Positions 1 to 9,734 are shown, counted from the first letter of the stretch. The stretch: 64,000 nucleotides of DNA from Bolinopsis microptera (GCF_026151205.1 NC_087072.1:1190375-1254374); one strand, 5' to 3'. Made by a program: numbers and translations. The notes: generated from the letters alone by a model not told the origin.

Positions 1-865
1 CATTAAAAGTCGGTGTTGATTAGATCTTCGAAATAAGTCTATGCATCATTTTATTAAACATCGTTATCTGAGATAAAATTGTTCTAAAAGCAACTGGAAT
101 ATTCACAAATCTTTAAAATAACTTACAAACTAGGAAAGGAAAACAAGTCTTAGGAAGACGTACAAAACTATGTGACTTAAAACGGTACAAAACTAAAATA
201 TACTGAGTAATAATCAAACGAAAAGAATGGCTGCGTACATTTTATCTAATCTATTAAAGATTAGTTTCTCGGAAAAAGCTAGATTTCTCTGAATCAAGCA
301 GTAAAAATATATAAATAGTAATGAATATAACACGTCTCTGATAGCAATATTGTAAACTAAACACGGGTTAATAGGCTGAGATCATGTCAAATAAAATAAA
401 TAAACTAAACACTAAGCTCCAGCGGATTTAAAAAGGATGTGGTTACTATCGAGGGTGTTCATACCCCCATAACGCTCAAGGGTTTTCAATTGGGTCTGGT
501 AGAACCCCTCTCTAGCTTCCATGGCCTTTTCCCTATCTGCTTGACTTATTTCAGGTTTAAATTCAAGAGCGTCCACTATAATAACAGAAAGGTGCGTACT
601 AAGTGAAGAGTTATATAAGGCTACTGAACTAAAATCTAAATCATGATCAATATCTAAAAAGTGATTTACTAACTTACAACTTCTGATACCTTTCTTAATG
701 TGGCTCTTATGATTAGAAAATCTCTTAGGGAGATTAGAAGTAGTATATCCTACATACGACTGTTTACAAGTTCTACACTCCATTAAATAAATAATATATA
801 TATATCGTCTCGCTTTATATATAGTAAGATGATCGTTTACAATTACTTGAAGCAATAAACTGACA
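1..865 (-). mobile_element. Penelope-like element fragment (3' part)
   Basis: This is the 3' portion of a Penelope-like element read on the minus strand: a GIY-YIG endonuclease domain (412-855) followed by about 410 bp of AT-rich trailer. Bases 1-75 are the reverse complement of about 8,918-8,980, which lies just upstream of the second PLE fragment in the window, so the two elements share a terminal sequence. No RT portion is present in the window for this copy. Copies carrying only the 3' part are typical of 5'-truncated PLE insertions. The element continues beyond the left edge. Confidence 0.65.
412..855 (-). pseudogene. GIY-YIG endonuclease domain of a Penelope-like element, N-terminally truncated
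   Basis: The 147-residue frame contains a GIY-YIG nuclease core: YIIYLMEC (about residues 20-27, GIY-like strand), YVGYTT (34-39, YIG strand), then R45 and NHKSHIK (48-54). It ends in ERYGGMNTLD, which matches the KHFGGMNVRE end of the PLE nuclease at 9,735-10,550. In PLEs this domain follows the RT and nicks DNA for target-primed reverse transcription. Its first residues (TIYKARRYIY) are encoded by AAAGCGAGACGATATATA, the hallmark junction of the dispersed repeats at 8.85 and 38.5-40 kb. The beginning is therefore probably a chimeric junction and not a native start. RT and the zinc-binding linker are missing. Confidence 0.7.
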
Positions 866-1442
866 AATTTTGTTGATAACGTCGGTTCTCTATTCTTTTA
901 TTGTGTAATATAATCAGTAATTTTGCCCTGTTCTGCATCTTAAACCGAAGGCGAAAGCATAATTTTCTCGTAAATTTGCAACTTGAGTTCGAAATCTTTT
1001 ACTTCTATTTGCTATTTGAACATTTTTTTTTGAACATTTAAAATATAATTTGAAACATTACAGTAACGTTATTCAAATCTCAAACAGAAACAGTATATAA
1101 CAAAGTTTTGTGTTTTGATCATATGATCGTGGATGTATAGTGATTGATTGCATAATTTTGAATTTGATTGATGGTGATTGTGAGTGAGAAGATGTTTGGA
1201 GTGCCAGCCAGTAACTCTGTCAAATGAACAGCCCATTGAAGAGCGAATGAGCGCAATTTCGCAGGAACAGCAGAGAGGGTGGCACAAAACGGCACACACG
1301 GAAAGGACGAAACAAAAAAGAAAAAACGCCGTGCGCGGTAAGCTTGCCTATGTCTGAGAGCTGGCGTTACCTGGCAAGAGACCTTGAAGGAGGTGCCGTG
1401 GTGGAGTGTGAAGGGAAAGTTCGAGAGCACGGCAGCTCTAAC
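856..1442. other. AT-rich spacer and unclassified sequence between PLE and LINE
   Basis: No gene is recognised. The part from about 1,030 to 1,442 is mirrored nearly exactly at 38,056-38,470, and its first stretch occurs a third time at about 39,146-39,322. It is therefore repetitive and is where the giant palindrome begins. Short open frames here (for example 1,119-1,430) are low-complexity or unlike any family I know. Confidence 0.5.
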
Positions 1443-1941
1443 TGATGATGATGATTGAAGATTGAAGAAGGAGGTCGAGCGGGAAGCTCAGAAAAAGCTA
1501 AACAGGAAGGATCCAGCTGAGGTCTGACTCATGTCAGGAAGTGACGAAAAACTCACAGACAAAATCATCAGTGGCTGTCTACCCCGTACGTAGGCAGTGT
1601 CCAAGATTTCAGGCATCAGGATACACTGGAGCAGTGCAGAGCTGATTACGACCAGGGTCCTCACGGATACCCTGTCTTGGAGGTCGAGCCAATGCCCTGC
1701 GTTCGGTAATTGTGTCTACTGATATAGCCTTCATACTTTCCCTACTAACAGTCACTGTAACCCTATCACTCGGAAGGCCCCACGGCTCCTACATGGACGC
1801 ACGGCCGGGAGCCCATGTAAGGATAAAAGTGACCGCAAGAAATCCGTCACATCCGTCACAGATCCAAAGCTGGAAAAGAAAAAAAGGCGGAAAGATAAAG
1901 GGAAAAAAAGAAAGGAAGAAAGGAAGGACTGAAAGAGGAAG
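1443..1941 (-). other. LINE-A 3' UTR with (ATC)n-like tail
   Basis: This non-coding trailer follows the ORF2 stop. On the minus strand it ends in a short repeat of TCA triplets (about 1,443-1,455), the simple-repeat tail style seen in several LINE clades that lack poly-A. A purine-rich run (about 1,870-1,940, plus strand) lies next to the stop codon. Confidence 0.6.
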
Positions 1942-4900
1942 CTAGTTATCTACATTTAGACTTTCTTTGAAGTTGAGGGTTAGTCTGTAGATTTTATTAA
2001 TGGTGCTGGTCGAGAGTTTGATCAAACTTACGTCCTCATCGCTGAGTTTGTCCATGCAATCGGGTTGCGAGATAAACGTGGAGGCAAGATTGAAGCTACC
2101 ATTTCCGTCAATGCTGACTAGATTTCCATTGAGGCTTTGAAATCTGTCCCTTGGAACTTTCCCTAGGGGGCAGGAATGGAGCATATGATTCTCGTCTTCG
2201 ATGATTAGCTGGTTGATGTTCAGCTCGCAATAGTTACAGGTCCTTTCATCAAGTGGAGTTTTGTCGTACCTCCCCCTTTCAATTCTAAGGTGATGAGAAC
2301 TGGACCGAATCTGTGTGGTTGCCCTTCTGTCCTGGAAAGACCTAGCGTGGTTTAGATATGGCTCCCATCCAAATTCTTTTTTGACTTCACTGTAGAATGA
2401 TAGCTTTCTAGAATCTTTCACAAGAGAACCCCAGGAATCACGGAATAGTTTTCGCAGGTTCTCTGTCATCAATTCAGGGCTGCAGGAGTCCGCGAGGAAG
2501 GTTGCGTTGAGCAACGATGATGAATTCCTGTCAGGAAGGTCGATGTTGTTAAATGACTTGATAACTGATTCGATGCCTACAAACCATGACAATTTGAGGT
2601 TAATCTGCTCAGTCATTGCAGCTTTGACCAGTTGTGTTGAGGGAAGGCTCATAACTCTTTTGAAGTATTTAGTACTCAGTTTCAACATCTCAATTATAAT
2701 TGGGTATGAGCCAGTTTCTCCCCAGGCTGTAGCATTGACTGCCCTTCTGTTAATACCAAGAAGGTATTTGAGGTGACGTAGGTGCACTTGCTCCAGTTTC
2801 TGTTTTGCGATGTGGGAGACTGCATGATCAAGGTTGTGAAACTTGCTGAAGCAAGAGAGGACCTTACTGACAGTGGGTAGAACTGGGGCCCAAACTTGAC
2901 AACCGTATAGTAGAATAGGCTTGACAAGGGTGTCAAATAGTTTGTTAAGGCATGATGCGTCAATGTATCTCCGGTCTATGGTGCTTCTCAAGCTAAAGTA
3001 AGCTCCGAGTCCCTTACGGTAGAGAGAGTCAGTTGCCTGCCGAAATTTCCCTGTGCTGCTTATAATGATTCCAAGATAGCAGTAGCTGGAGACCATCTCT
3101 ATATCTCTGTCATGAATAGAAGGACGCCAGTTTGGAATGTCAGGTCCTTTACCGTTGAAGACCATGAATTTGGTTTTGGAGATGTTGATTTCCAGACCCC
3201 ATTCGATACAGTAGTCCCCAATGATCGAAAGCAACTTTTGGAGTGATTCAGGATCTAGGGCGAGGATTACTAGATCATCAGCCCACGCTAGGTGAGTCAC
3301 TGAGATACCAGCGAGAGTTGGGCAGTTCACAACGGCTTCATTGAGGAGGTCAGAAAGCTTTTTAAAGTAGACTTTGAAAAACTCGGGGCTGAGTGGATGT
3401 CCTTGTTCAGTCCCTTTGAGGATCTTGAATGCTTCACTGATTTTACCATTCATCTTGATATGACCCTCTGATTTACTGTACATGTCTTTGATGATGTCGT
3501 AGTAGCCGCCATTGACGCCATAGCAGGCTAGTTTGAACAGGAGGGCTTGTCTGCACACTAGATCAAACGCTTTTCGGAGATCAATGAACACTGCATATAT
3601 TTTATTTTTCACTTTCTTGTATTTTTCGATTGTGGACATCAGCGTGAATATATGGTCATTACATTGACTTCCTTTGGTAAAGCCTGCTTGATTAGGTGGA
3701 TCTGGATGAGAGATTTGGCGGTGAGTGACAAGCCGAGATAGCAGCATCGTGGAGAGCAGTTTCCCAATACAGCTACATACTGCTATTGCTCTATAGTTGT
3801 CAGGGTTCCTGATGCACCCTTTTTTGTGAATCGGTGTGATCACCCTTTTGCTCCAGAGGTAGGTTCCTGTCTCAAGGCACAGATTGAAGAGTTTAAGGAG
3901 GAGGGACCTCATTTTCACGTTCAAACCCTTGAGCATTTCATTGCTTATGTGGTCAAAAGCAGATGCTTTGCCGGATTTTAGTTTGCCTAGTGCAGCGTTC
4001 AGCTCACCCAGTGTAAATGCGCTGTTCAGCGACTCATTTGGGGCAGATCCCTCGGCTAGGGTGTTGGCTTCTTCGAGGAGAGCTCTTTTTGTGAGTGAGT
4101 CTACAGTTGGATGAGTGTCAGAGTAGAGCTCAGCGTAGAACTGATGGAAGGTTTTAAGTTGCTCTGAGTCAGTTTGGACTTCTTCCTTCTTGTAGCTCTT
4201 AAGCTTTTTGAAGTCTCTCCAGGATATGGTTTTACCGTTTTTAATCTTTTTGTTAAGACTATTGAAGAAGTCATCCCGTTTCTTATTGACAATCTTTCGA
4301 TATCCTCTGCAGTTAGCACGGTGTCGAGCTTTGATCCTTTGATTGTCAGGGTTATTATCGACAATCTTTATTGACCGCTTGAAGAGGCGTCGTGCGGTGT
4401 GACACTTGCCGTCAAACCATGAATCGAACTTGGGTTTTGGATTCTGGGTCTGTTTAGAGATTTCAAGCTCATTTTTAGCGGCATCATTTATAAGTTCTGT
4501 AATGTGCCTATTCAGTGCTTCGACTGCCTCATGGGTTTTTGGGGCGGATTCGGCATCTTTGGTTAGCTGGGAGATTCTTTGGATGAACTCAGGCTGTTCA
4601 AAGGAGTGTGTGAAGTTGACTAGACTGTTTTCTGTGATCCGGTAACGAAAAGGAGCTTCCTGATAATTGCTATTGGGAGCTCGACTATTCCTTTGAGGGG
4701 CTCCGTGTCCATGCCAGAGACTGAGTAGAACAGGATTGTGGTCGGAGAACAGAGTATGCTCGCCCACTGAGAGGGACTTGACACGGTGAAGAAAGGATGT
4801 TGATGCAATGAAGTAGTCCACCACGCTGTTTCCGTTCCATTTGAAGCATGTGTATTTTCCGGCAGAGTCACCAATGGTACGTCCATTAAGGATCAAGAGG

Positions 4901-5568
4901 TTTTGCGATCCACAAAGGTCAAGCAAAAGATTTTTATGTCTATTGGTGATTTTGTCCTGGCTGTTCCTATTTTGAGATATAGGTGCCACATCTGGTATAA
5001 CCATGAAGTCGGAGGGCCTGCCAGTTTCTGGAAAGAGCTCGAATTCATCCGCTCTGTCATATATCTGAAATTCAGGAGATGCCCCTATTCTGGCATTAAG
5101 GTCTCCAAGAAGTATGAGCTCATTACTGGAGTTATCCTTGATGTTGCTTATTTTTTCCTGGAGGGCATCAAAATTTGCTTCGGAGCAGTTAGTGCGGTTT
5201 TTCAATTTGCTGTTTGTAGGTGGTATGTAGCTATTGAGAACAAAGGTGTTGATATTGGTGTAGGGATCAGTAACTTTAACAATTACAATGTTCATTGAGT
5301 GGTCCGCAGTAAGTGTGAATTTCTCCAGAGAGCAATATTCCAGGATAGTGTTCCTAACCAGAGTAGTTACTCCTCCACCTTTACCAGATTTTCGGATGTC
5401 ACTATAGGATTTGTATCCTTTCAGAGACACTTCGCATCCGGTCTCTTGAAGGCAGATAATATCATTCGGACTGATGATTTTTACAAAATCGGGATCCTCG
5501 ATTTTGTTTCCGAGCAAACCATGAATGTTTGCAACATTCCAGGAAATTATACCGTTGACAAAGTTCAT
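1942..5568 (-). CDS. LINE-A ORF2: APE endonuclease - reverse transcriptase
   Basis: The protein has 1,208 residues. An N-terminal exonuclease-endonuclease-phosphatase domain shows NVANIHG (11-17), LQETG (40-44), LLGDLNARIG (153-162), VDYFIAS (250-256) and SDHNPVLLSL (275-284). This domain nicks the target DNA. The RT domain follows: VITPIHKKG (576-584), FIDLRKAFD (661-669), EQGHPLSPEFF (721-731), the catalytic AWADDLVIL (761-769, with W in place of the usual F before ADD), and ISKTKFMVF (796-804). A CCHC zinc motif (C1111, C1114, H1128, C1133) lies near the C-terminus. All catalytic acids are present and the frame is unbroken. It starts 90 nt after ORF1 ends. A damaged mirror copy lies at 33,932-37,555. 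Confidence 0.95.
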   Translation of the reverse strand: MNFVNGIISWNVANIHGLLGNKIEDPDFVKIISPNDIICLQETGCEVSLKGYKSYSDIRKSGKGGGVTTLVRNTILEYCSLEKFTLTADHSMNIVIVKVTDPYTNINTFVLNSYIPPTNSKLKNRTNCSEANFDALQEKISNIKDNSSNELILLGDLNARIGASPEFQIYDRADEFELFPETGRPSDFMVIPDVAPISQNRNSQDKITNRHKNLLLDLCGSQNLLILNGRTIGDSAGKYTCFKWNGNSVVDYFIASTSFLHRVKSLSVGEHTLFSDHNPVLLSLWHGHGAPQRNSRAPNSNYQEAPFRYRITENSLVNFTHSFEQPEFIQRISQLTKDAESAPKTHEAVEALNRHITELINDAAKNELEISKQTQNPKPKFDSWFDGKCHTARRLFKRSIKIVDNNPDNQRIKARHRANCRGYRKIVNKKRDDFFNSLNKKIKNGKTISWRDFKKLKSYKKEEVQTDSEQLKTFHQFYAELYSDTHPTVDSLTKRALLEEANTLAEGSAPNESLNSAFTLGELNAALGKLKSGKASAFDHISNEMLKGLNVKMRSLLLKLFNLCLETGTYLWSKRVITPIHKKGCIRNPDNYRAIAVCSCIGKLLSTMLLSRLVTHRQISHPDPPNQAGFTKGSQCNDHIFTLMSTIEKYKKVKNKIYAVFIDLRKAFDLVCRQALLFKLACYGVNGGYYDIIKDMYSKSEGHIKMNGKISEAFKILKGTEQGHPLSPEFFKVYFKKLSDLLNEAVVNCPTLAGISVTHLAWADDLVILALDPESLQKLLSIIGDYCIEWGLEINISKTKFMVFNGKGPDIPNWRPSIHDRDIEMVSSYCYLGIIISSTGKFRQATDSLYRKGLGAYFSLRSTIDRRYIDASCLNKLFDTLVKPILLYGCQVWAPVLPTVSKVLSCFSKFHNLDHAVSHIAKQKLEQVHLRHLKYLLGINRRAVNATAWGETGSYPIIIEMLKLSTKYFKRVMSLPSTQLVKAAMTEQINLKLSWFVGIESVIKSFNNIDLPDRNSSSLLNATFLADSCSPELMTENLRKLFRDSWGSLVKDSRKLSFYSEVKKEFGWEPYLNHARSFQDRRATTQIRSSSHHLRIERGRYDKTPLDERTCNYCELNINQLIIEDENHMLHSCPLGKVPRDRFQSLNGNLVSIDGNGSFNLASTFISQPDCMDKLSDEDVSLIKLSTSTINKIYRLTLNFKESLNVDN

Positions 5569-5658
5569 CAGTCAACTTGTATAAAGGATGAGAGAGGCAA
5601 GAGGAGAAGGAGAAAAGGAGGGAGGGGACTAGATAAGCTGAGAATGAGAGACTAGTAC

Positions 5659-8322
5659 TCAGGTGCGGTCTCTGCTAAATGTACTGTTGAGGCTTGTCTT
5701 GAAGTTGCCCATGATTACTCTGATACCTCTGTCATTCAGATGAGGTTGATCTGGGACAAACAAATAGTCGTGTGGGATATCTGATCCCCCCGAGTAGAAG
5801 TTGTTGTTTCTGTTTTCCCTTGATCTCATCCAGAAATCAGCTTTCTCACTGTCACCTTTAAGATTTCTGATTGCTTCAGTGATGAGTCGACTACTCTTAC
5901 TCCATTCCTCTCCAGGATGGTCGCGGAGAAAGGGATGCGAGATGAAAAGTTGGCAGTGTTGCGAAGTCTGTCTAAGTATCTTTTCGGTAGACTTTATTAG
6001 TGATCCCACCACGGAGTCAGGCTCGGTACCATCTATGATGTCCTGAGTACCAAGGTGAGCGTACACTGCATCTGGGTTGAGATTGGAAATCTGTTCGACC
6101 GTTGATTCGAGACTTGAGTGAAGGTCTTTCAGGCTCCGTTTGTAAATTACAGAGACGTTGTATCTTTTCGGAAACTCTTCAGGTTTAAAGCTTCTCATGG
6201 TTGAGTCACAGAGGAGAACTATTTTCTTTTGGCTTGGAACAGGCCGGTTACTTGCTCTTTTTGGTCTATCTGCCCGGAAGACACCTGTTCTCTTGTCTCT
6301 CTGTCTGGGTTCTATACCCTCTCTCCTGTAGGAGGGTCGTCCCTGATTTGGTGATAGCCCAGGGGTGTCCCTGTTGGTCCTCGTGTCAGCCGGAGACCTG
6401 GGGATATGTCTCACATGGTCTTGGCTAGCATTTGCACCTGGGTCTAACTGGCTGATACTGAGGATTTCTTGAAAATTAGGGGTCGAAATGATGTTATGGA
6501 TTTCGTTGATTTTGTCACTCTCTTCCCTTTTGAAAACGCTCTGACGCCAGACATCCAGATCTTTCTTTACAGTCATAGTGTCTTTTAGGGTTTGTGTCAG
6601 CCCTTTTAGACCTTTTTCTGATTTTTCGAGGAGCAGACTGGTGTCTTGGGTAGCTTTTGTCAGGCTTTTAAGGAGATCAGTGCCACTTGAACAATTTCTT
6701 GCTATTTGACAGTCTCCAGTCGATTTGGCTCCAGAGGTCTTTTCTGTTATCGTGAGCTTTAGCTCTTTCATATCATTTTTAATTTCAGTAAGAATAGAGC
6801 TGATTGACACATTGGATCTTTCCATCACTTCCAGTCTATTCTGCACATCGTTGAGTTGCTCAGATGTAGCACTGCTGCTAGCAGCGGAGAGTTGATTAGG
6901 GTTCTTCAGATGTTGAGTGATCCTCTTTTTTCTGATTTTTGAGCTTCCTTCACTGCTCAGTTTGAGGAATCCGAGCTCCTTTGTGAGTTCATTTTCTGTA
7001 GCTGATTCGAGTGATTTAATGTAAGTTTCAAGTCCTTGAAAGCTTAGATCAGTCTTGGTGTCAGCTTGTTGTCTTTTCCTCTTAGTTTTGGATGCTTGCT
7101 GTGTAGAGGAGTGTTTATCCAGTTTTGATCTCAGGAAATCCTTAGCGTTGGGCAGTGAGCTGGTAAAACAGAACTCAGTAGGAGATACAACGCTGTTTGG
7201 AACCGGGGCAGTTTCAGAGAGTGGCGGTTCAGGGGAGTATAAGAACTCTCCACTTTTGTCGCATGACTGGTCTGAGTCCCTAGTTAAGTATCTGCATAGT
7301 CTCTGTCTTAACAAGGCTACAACACCATTATTTTCCTGGTTACATGCAGTAAGCTCCTCTTTCGCGTCTTTAAGTTTCATCTTAGTTACTATTACACTTA
7401 CAGCGGCATAGCTGGGGGGTGAGTAAGGGTCTGCTAAGAGAGTTTCTGTTCTTGTTTTCATATCGTTCAGGGAGTCGCTACTAGATGTGGATTGATCCAT
7501 GGCATCCAGTATCAAAGTAAAGTCAGCTGGGGTAAGCTTGTCCAATATTTGTTGGTATATATGAACTTGACCCATTCTGTAACTTAGGGTATTGCAGAAT
7601 CTTGATGATCTGATACTCTCATTGGGAATATCGGTACTGTCCCATAACAACGTTCCGTCAGTATCTATTTTCGAGCGAAAAAAGATAAGTCTGTAAGATG
7701 GTCTTGCATCGTTATTTAGAGAGTTACTGAGTCCTACTCCTGACCGGACTTGGTAGCGTTTGAGTGCATCTTTGGACAAGAAAACCGCTCCCCCATGATC
7801 CGGAGACAGCCTTCCTGCATCTACCTTACCACGCAAAGATCCGGAGTGTGACTTGGGTATAACATCGATCGCATTCTGTTGACCCAGGCAGAGGATTACC
7901 ATAACGGAGTTGTCCTCTGCGTATGAATCAAGGTCGGATGGGAAAACCGTTGATTCTGGTGTGTGTTCGTTCATTCTAATTTTTTCGACCACACAGCTGT
8001 TGAGTGAGGGGTTCTCGTCGATGCGATGATCGCTGATGATTTGATTCATGCACTGAAGTAGGATAGGTACTTCCTTGAACTCCTTGGCATCATATGTGTC
8101 CCATGAGTTGCATGGGTAGTAACGAGAGCTGAACAAACAAAACTCCCGTTGGTGGATCCCATATTTCCTGAAGGATACTTCACTGTCTGTCGACCAGTAT
8201 AGGATATTCGCAGGCTCTGTTGGGAAGAGAGATTTGCAATGGAAAATGTCACGACAAAGCTCGGCAGAGTCACCTCCTGGACTGACTGAGGTGTATCCTG
8301 GAGATGATGAGAGATTTCTCAT
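5659..8322 (-). CDS. LINE-A ORF1: degenerate AlkB-like domain, coiled coil, SGNH-like domain
   Basis: The 887-residue protein precedes ORF2. Residues about 40-216 align by eye with the AlkB dioxygenase domain of the ORF1 at 61,788-63,398. In the aligned block the iron-binding HSD is replaced by PSD (128-130), CLG (145-147) matches SLG, and RLIFFR (211-216) sits where AlkB has its 2OG-binding arginines, but the distal histidine is not evident. The middle (about 485-600) is polar and likely coiled-coil. The C-terminus looks like an SGNH hydrolase: VLLCDSTM (702-709, nucleophile block), HLGTQD (756-761, block III with Q for N) and DQPHLN (858-863, catalytic D/H block). SGNH esterases are known in CR1-type ORF1 proteins. 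The AlkB assignment is inference. The role is presumably RNP formation and nucleic-acid or lipid contact. Confidence 0.8.
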   Translation of the reverse strand: MRNLSSSPGYTSVSPGGDSAELCRDIFHCKSLFPTEPANILYWSTDSEVSFRKYGIHQREFCLFSSRYYPCNSWDTYDAKEFKEVPILLQCMNQIISDHRIDENPSLNSCVVEKIRMNEHTPESTVFPSDLDSYAEDNSVMVILCLGQQNAIDVIPKSHSGSLRGKVDAGRLSPDHGGAVFLSKDALKRYQVRSGVGLSNSLNNDARPSYRLIFFRSKIDTDGTLLWDSTDIPNESIRSSRFCNTLSYRMGQVHIYQQILDKLTPADFTLILDAMDQSTSSSDSLNDMKTRTETLLADPYSPPSYAAVSVIVTKMKLKDAKEELTACNQENNGVVALLRQRLCRYLTRDSDQSCDKSGEFLYSPEPPLSETAPVPNSVVSPTEFCFTSSLPNAKDFLRSKLDKHSSTQQASKTKRKRQQADTKTDLSFQGLETYIKSLESATENELTKELGFLKLSSEGSSKIRKKRITQHLKNPNQLSAASSSATSEQLNDVQNRLEVMERSNVSISSILTEIKNDMKELKLTITEKTSGAKSTGDCQIARNCSSGTDLLKSLTKATQDTSLLLEKSEKGLKGLTQTLKDTMTVKKDLDVWRQSVFKREESDKINEIHNIISTPNFQEILSISQLDPGANASQDHVRHIPRSPADTRTNRDTPGLSPNQGRPSYRREGIEPRQRDKRTGVFRADRPKRASNRPVPSQKKIVLLCDSTMRSFKPEEFPKRYNVSVIYKRSLKDLHSSLESTVEQISNLNPDAVYAHLGTQDIIDGTEPDSVVGSLIKSTEKILRQTSQHCQLFISHPFLRDHPGEEWSKSSRLITEAIRNLKGDSEKADFWMRSRENRNNNFYSGGSDIPHDYLFVPDQPHLNDRGIRVIMGNFKTSLNSTFSRDRT

Positions 8323-8557
8323 TCTTATGACGGGGTCGTTTAGCCCTGTTATGATCGGTAACGTATTCAGCCGTCTGACGGATGTTATCTCATCACAGAA
8401 GTTGAGATGATCATCTGTTGGTGTTAGTCTGCGGCGTAGGTCTTCTTCTGATGAAAAACTGTAAAGCGCCCGCTAGTGGATATAATACATATCCTACTCG
8501 CCTCACGGGCGTAATTCCGCATAGCACTCGGGCCCAACGGGCCCTCCGGGCTATATA
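8323..8557 (-). other. LINE-A 5' region with GC-rich hairpins
   Basis: The sequence from about 8,323 to 8,455 is the LINE leader. From about 8,465 to 8,550 the AT-rich background is broken by compact GC-rich palindromes, for example GGGCCC-AAC-GGGCCC (about 8,531-8,545). The LINE 5' end lies somewhere between about 8,455 and 8,540. No promoter motif could be assigned with confidence. Confidence 0.4.
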
Positions 8558-8916
8558 TACTAGCAGGAACCCGTATAACCCTAAAATGGTGTCAAGACTC
8601 GAGAGACTTAAATAATTATTGCCTATTTAATTCGCGTTTTTGACACCACTTGGGAGTCCAAATTTTGGGCACTAAAATTCTTATTCCTTGGCCAATTTTT
8701 TATGTTTTCATGCTGATTTGAAGGCCATTAAAGCATTTGACCCAGTCAAAAAAGTTTCAATTGTATATCTTTTACGGTTTTTGCGGAACGTCGCGTTAAA
8801 GTTGGTGCCGTGGTGTCAGTAAAATGGCACGGATCCATATATATACATATATATCGTCTCGCTTTATATATAAAGTTTTAATACTTTCAACACTACTATA
8901 TAACAAATAATATGAG
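8558..8916 (-). repeat. Short dispersed repeat (about 360 bp), PLE-associated
   Basis: On the minus strand the unit runs from AAAGCGAGACGATATATA (about 8,853-8,875) through an imperfect hairpin (CCGTG...CACGG, about 8,810-8,835) to TATACGGGTTCCTGCTAGTA (8,558-8,577). The same ends and interior occur at 30,607-30,966 and in tandem at 38,507-40,008, and the terminal motif alone flanks the palindrome core at 19,481 and 19,971. It carries no ORF and is probably a non-autonomous element moved by PLE machinery. That mechanism is inference. Confidence 0.7.
8876..8916 (+). promoter_or_regulatory. 41-bp module with TATA-like core, shared upstream of three retroelements
   Basis: TTTTAATACTTTCA followed by CACTACTATATAACAAAT (8,876-8,916) recurs upstream of the PHD-ORF1 element (53,861-53,901, minus strand, 37 of 41 bases identical) and at the 5' end of the AlkB LINE (63,709-63,737, minus strand, 29-bp core). 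In every case it is in sense orientation with the element. The CTATATAACA core resembles a TATA box. A promoter role is inferred only from position and repetition. Confidence 0.45.
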
Positions 8917-9004
8917 ATAACGATGTTTAATAAAATGATACAAAGAATTTCGAAGATCTAATCAACACCGACTTTTAATGTGTAGGAGTACAGCAACGAA
9001 ATAT

Positions 9005-9585
9005 ATATATACGCTTGTGCTTATGCAGATACAGCCATCGACAAGATAGACAGAGATGTCATGGAAGGGACTTGGAGCCACCCTCCTCTCCTATGGGCCA
9101 GATACCGCGATGATGTGTATGTCCCTTGGACCCATGGACAGGAAATGCTCGAGGAATTCCACTTATGGCTCAATTCTAGAATGCCAGGCATAAAATTCAC
9201 GTTGAAAGCTTCATTAGAGGGCACTGAATTCTTAGACACTTTTATATACATGAAAGCAGGCCAACTACATACCAAACCTTACAGTAAGCCATGTGATGAC
9301 CATGCCTTCCTAGTTCCCACCTCTTGCCATCCTACACATACCATAAAAAACATACCTTATAGCACTGCACTTAGAATCTTTAAACTTACTTCTGAGCATG
9401 ATGAGTACATACAAGCACGAGCACAATACACAAGCTATCTTGTGGCAAGAGGTTATAGCAATAACTTAATTAACCAGGCCTTTAATAAAGTGGAAACCAA
9501 GAGCAGGCTCTCCTACTATCAACAACAGAGACATAAGGAAGCAGTTCTAACGAGCTCTTCTCAAACACAAGGATATAACTTGTGA
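9005..9585 (+). pseudogene. Penelope-like reverse transcriptase, C-terminal part
   Basis: The open frame begins around 9,005 (AYADTAIDKID, continuing into the ATG at 9,061) and carries RYRDDVYVPW, the PLE catalytic motif C with YRDD. It continues with LNSRMPGIKFT, EFLDTFIY, TKPYSKPCDDHAFL and TSCHPTHTIKNIPYS, all recognisable blocks of PLE RT and thumb regions. The fingers and motifs A and B are missing, so the copy is 5'-truncated. The frame stops at 9,583-9,585, and the rest of the polyprotein resumes in another frame at 9,735, so this copy is inactive. Confidence 0.85.
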
Positions 9586-9734
9586 ACTCGGCTAGTATAT
9601 ATGAAACATTTGTCATGGAGTTGTAGAGGGAGTTATGTGCCTCGCCGGGCTAAAGTAGTGGATGACCTTGCTGTACGGCAAGTTAAACAAGGATCTGAAA
9701 CTACTAGGTTCCGTACAGACTCAACTCTGCACCC

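Larger units (their letters stand above)
1443..8540 (-). mobile_element. Two-ORF APE-type LINE retrotransposon (LINE-A)
   Basis: This is a near full-length non-LTR retrotransposon on the minus strand: 5' region about 8,323-8,540, ORF1 8,322-5,659, a 90-nt gap, ORF2 5,568-1,942, and a 3' UTR of about 500 nt ending in a short ATC-type tail near 1,443 (plus-strand TGATGATGATGATTG). Both ORFs are uninterrupted, so this copy looks recent. A mirror copy with many indels lies at 31,191-38,056. The clade is not certain. The APE endonuclease, RT and terminal CCHC motif are shared with the LINE tail at 11.6-12.1 kb. Confidence 0.9.

Noticed and set aside
2507-5655. Plus-strand open frames opposite LINE-A ORF2
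   Set aside because: They are antisense shadows of the RT and endonuclease coding sequence.
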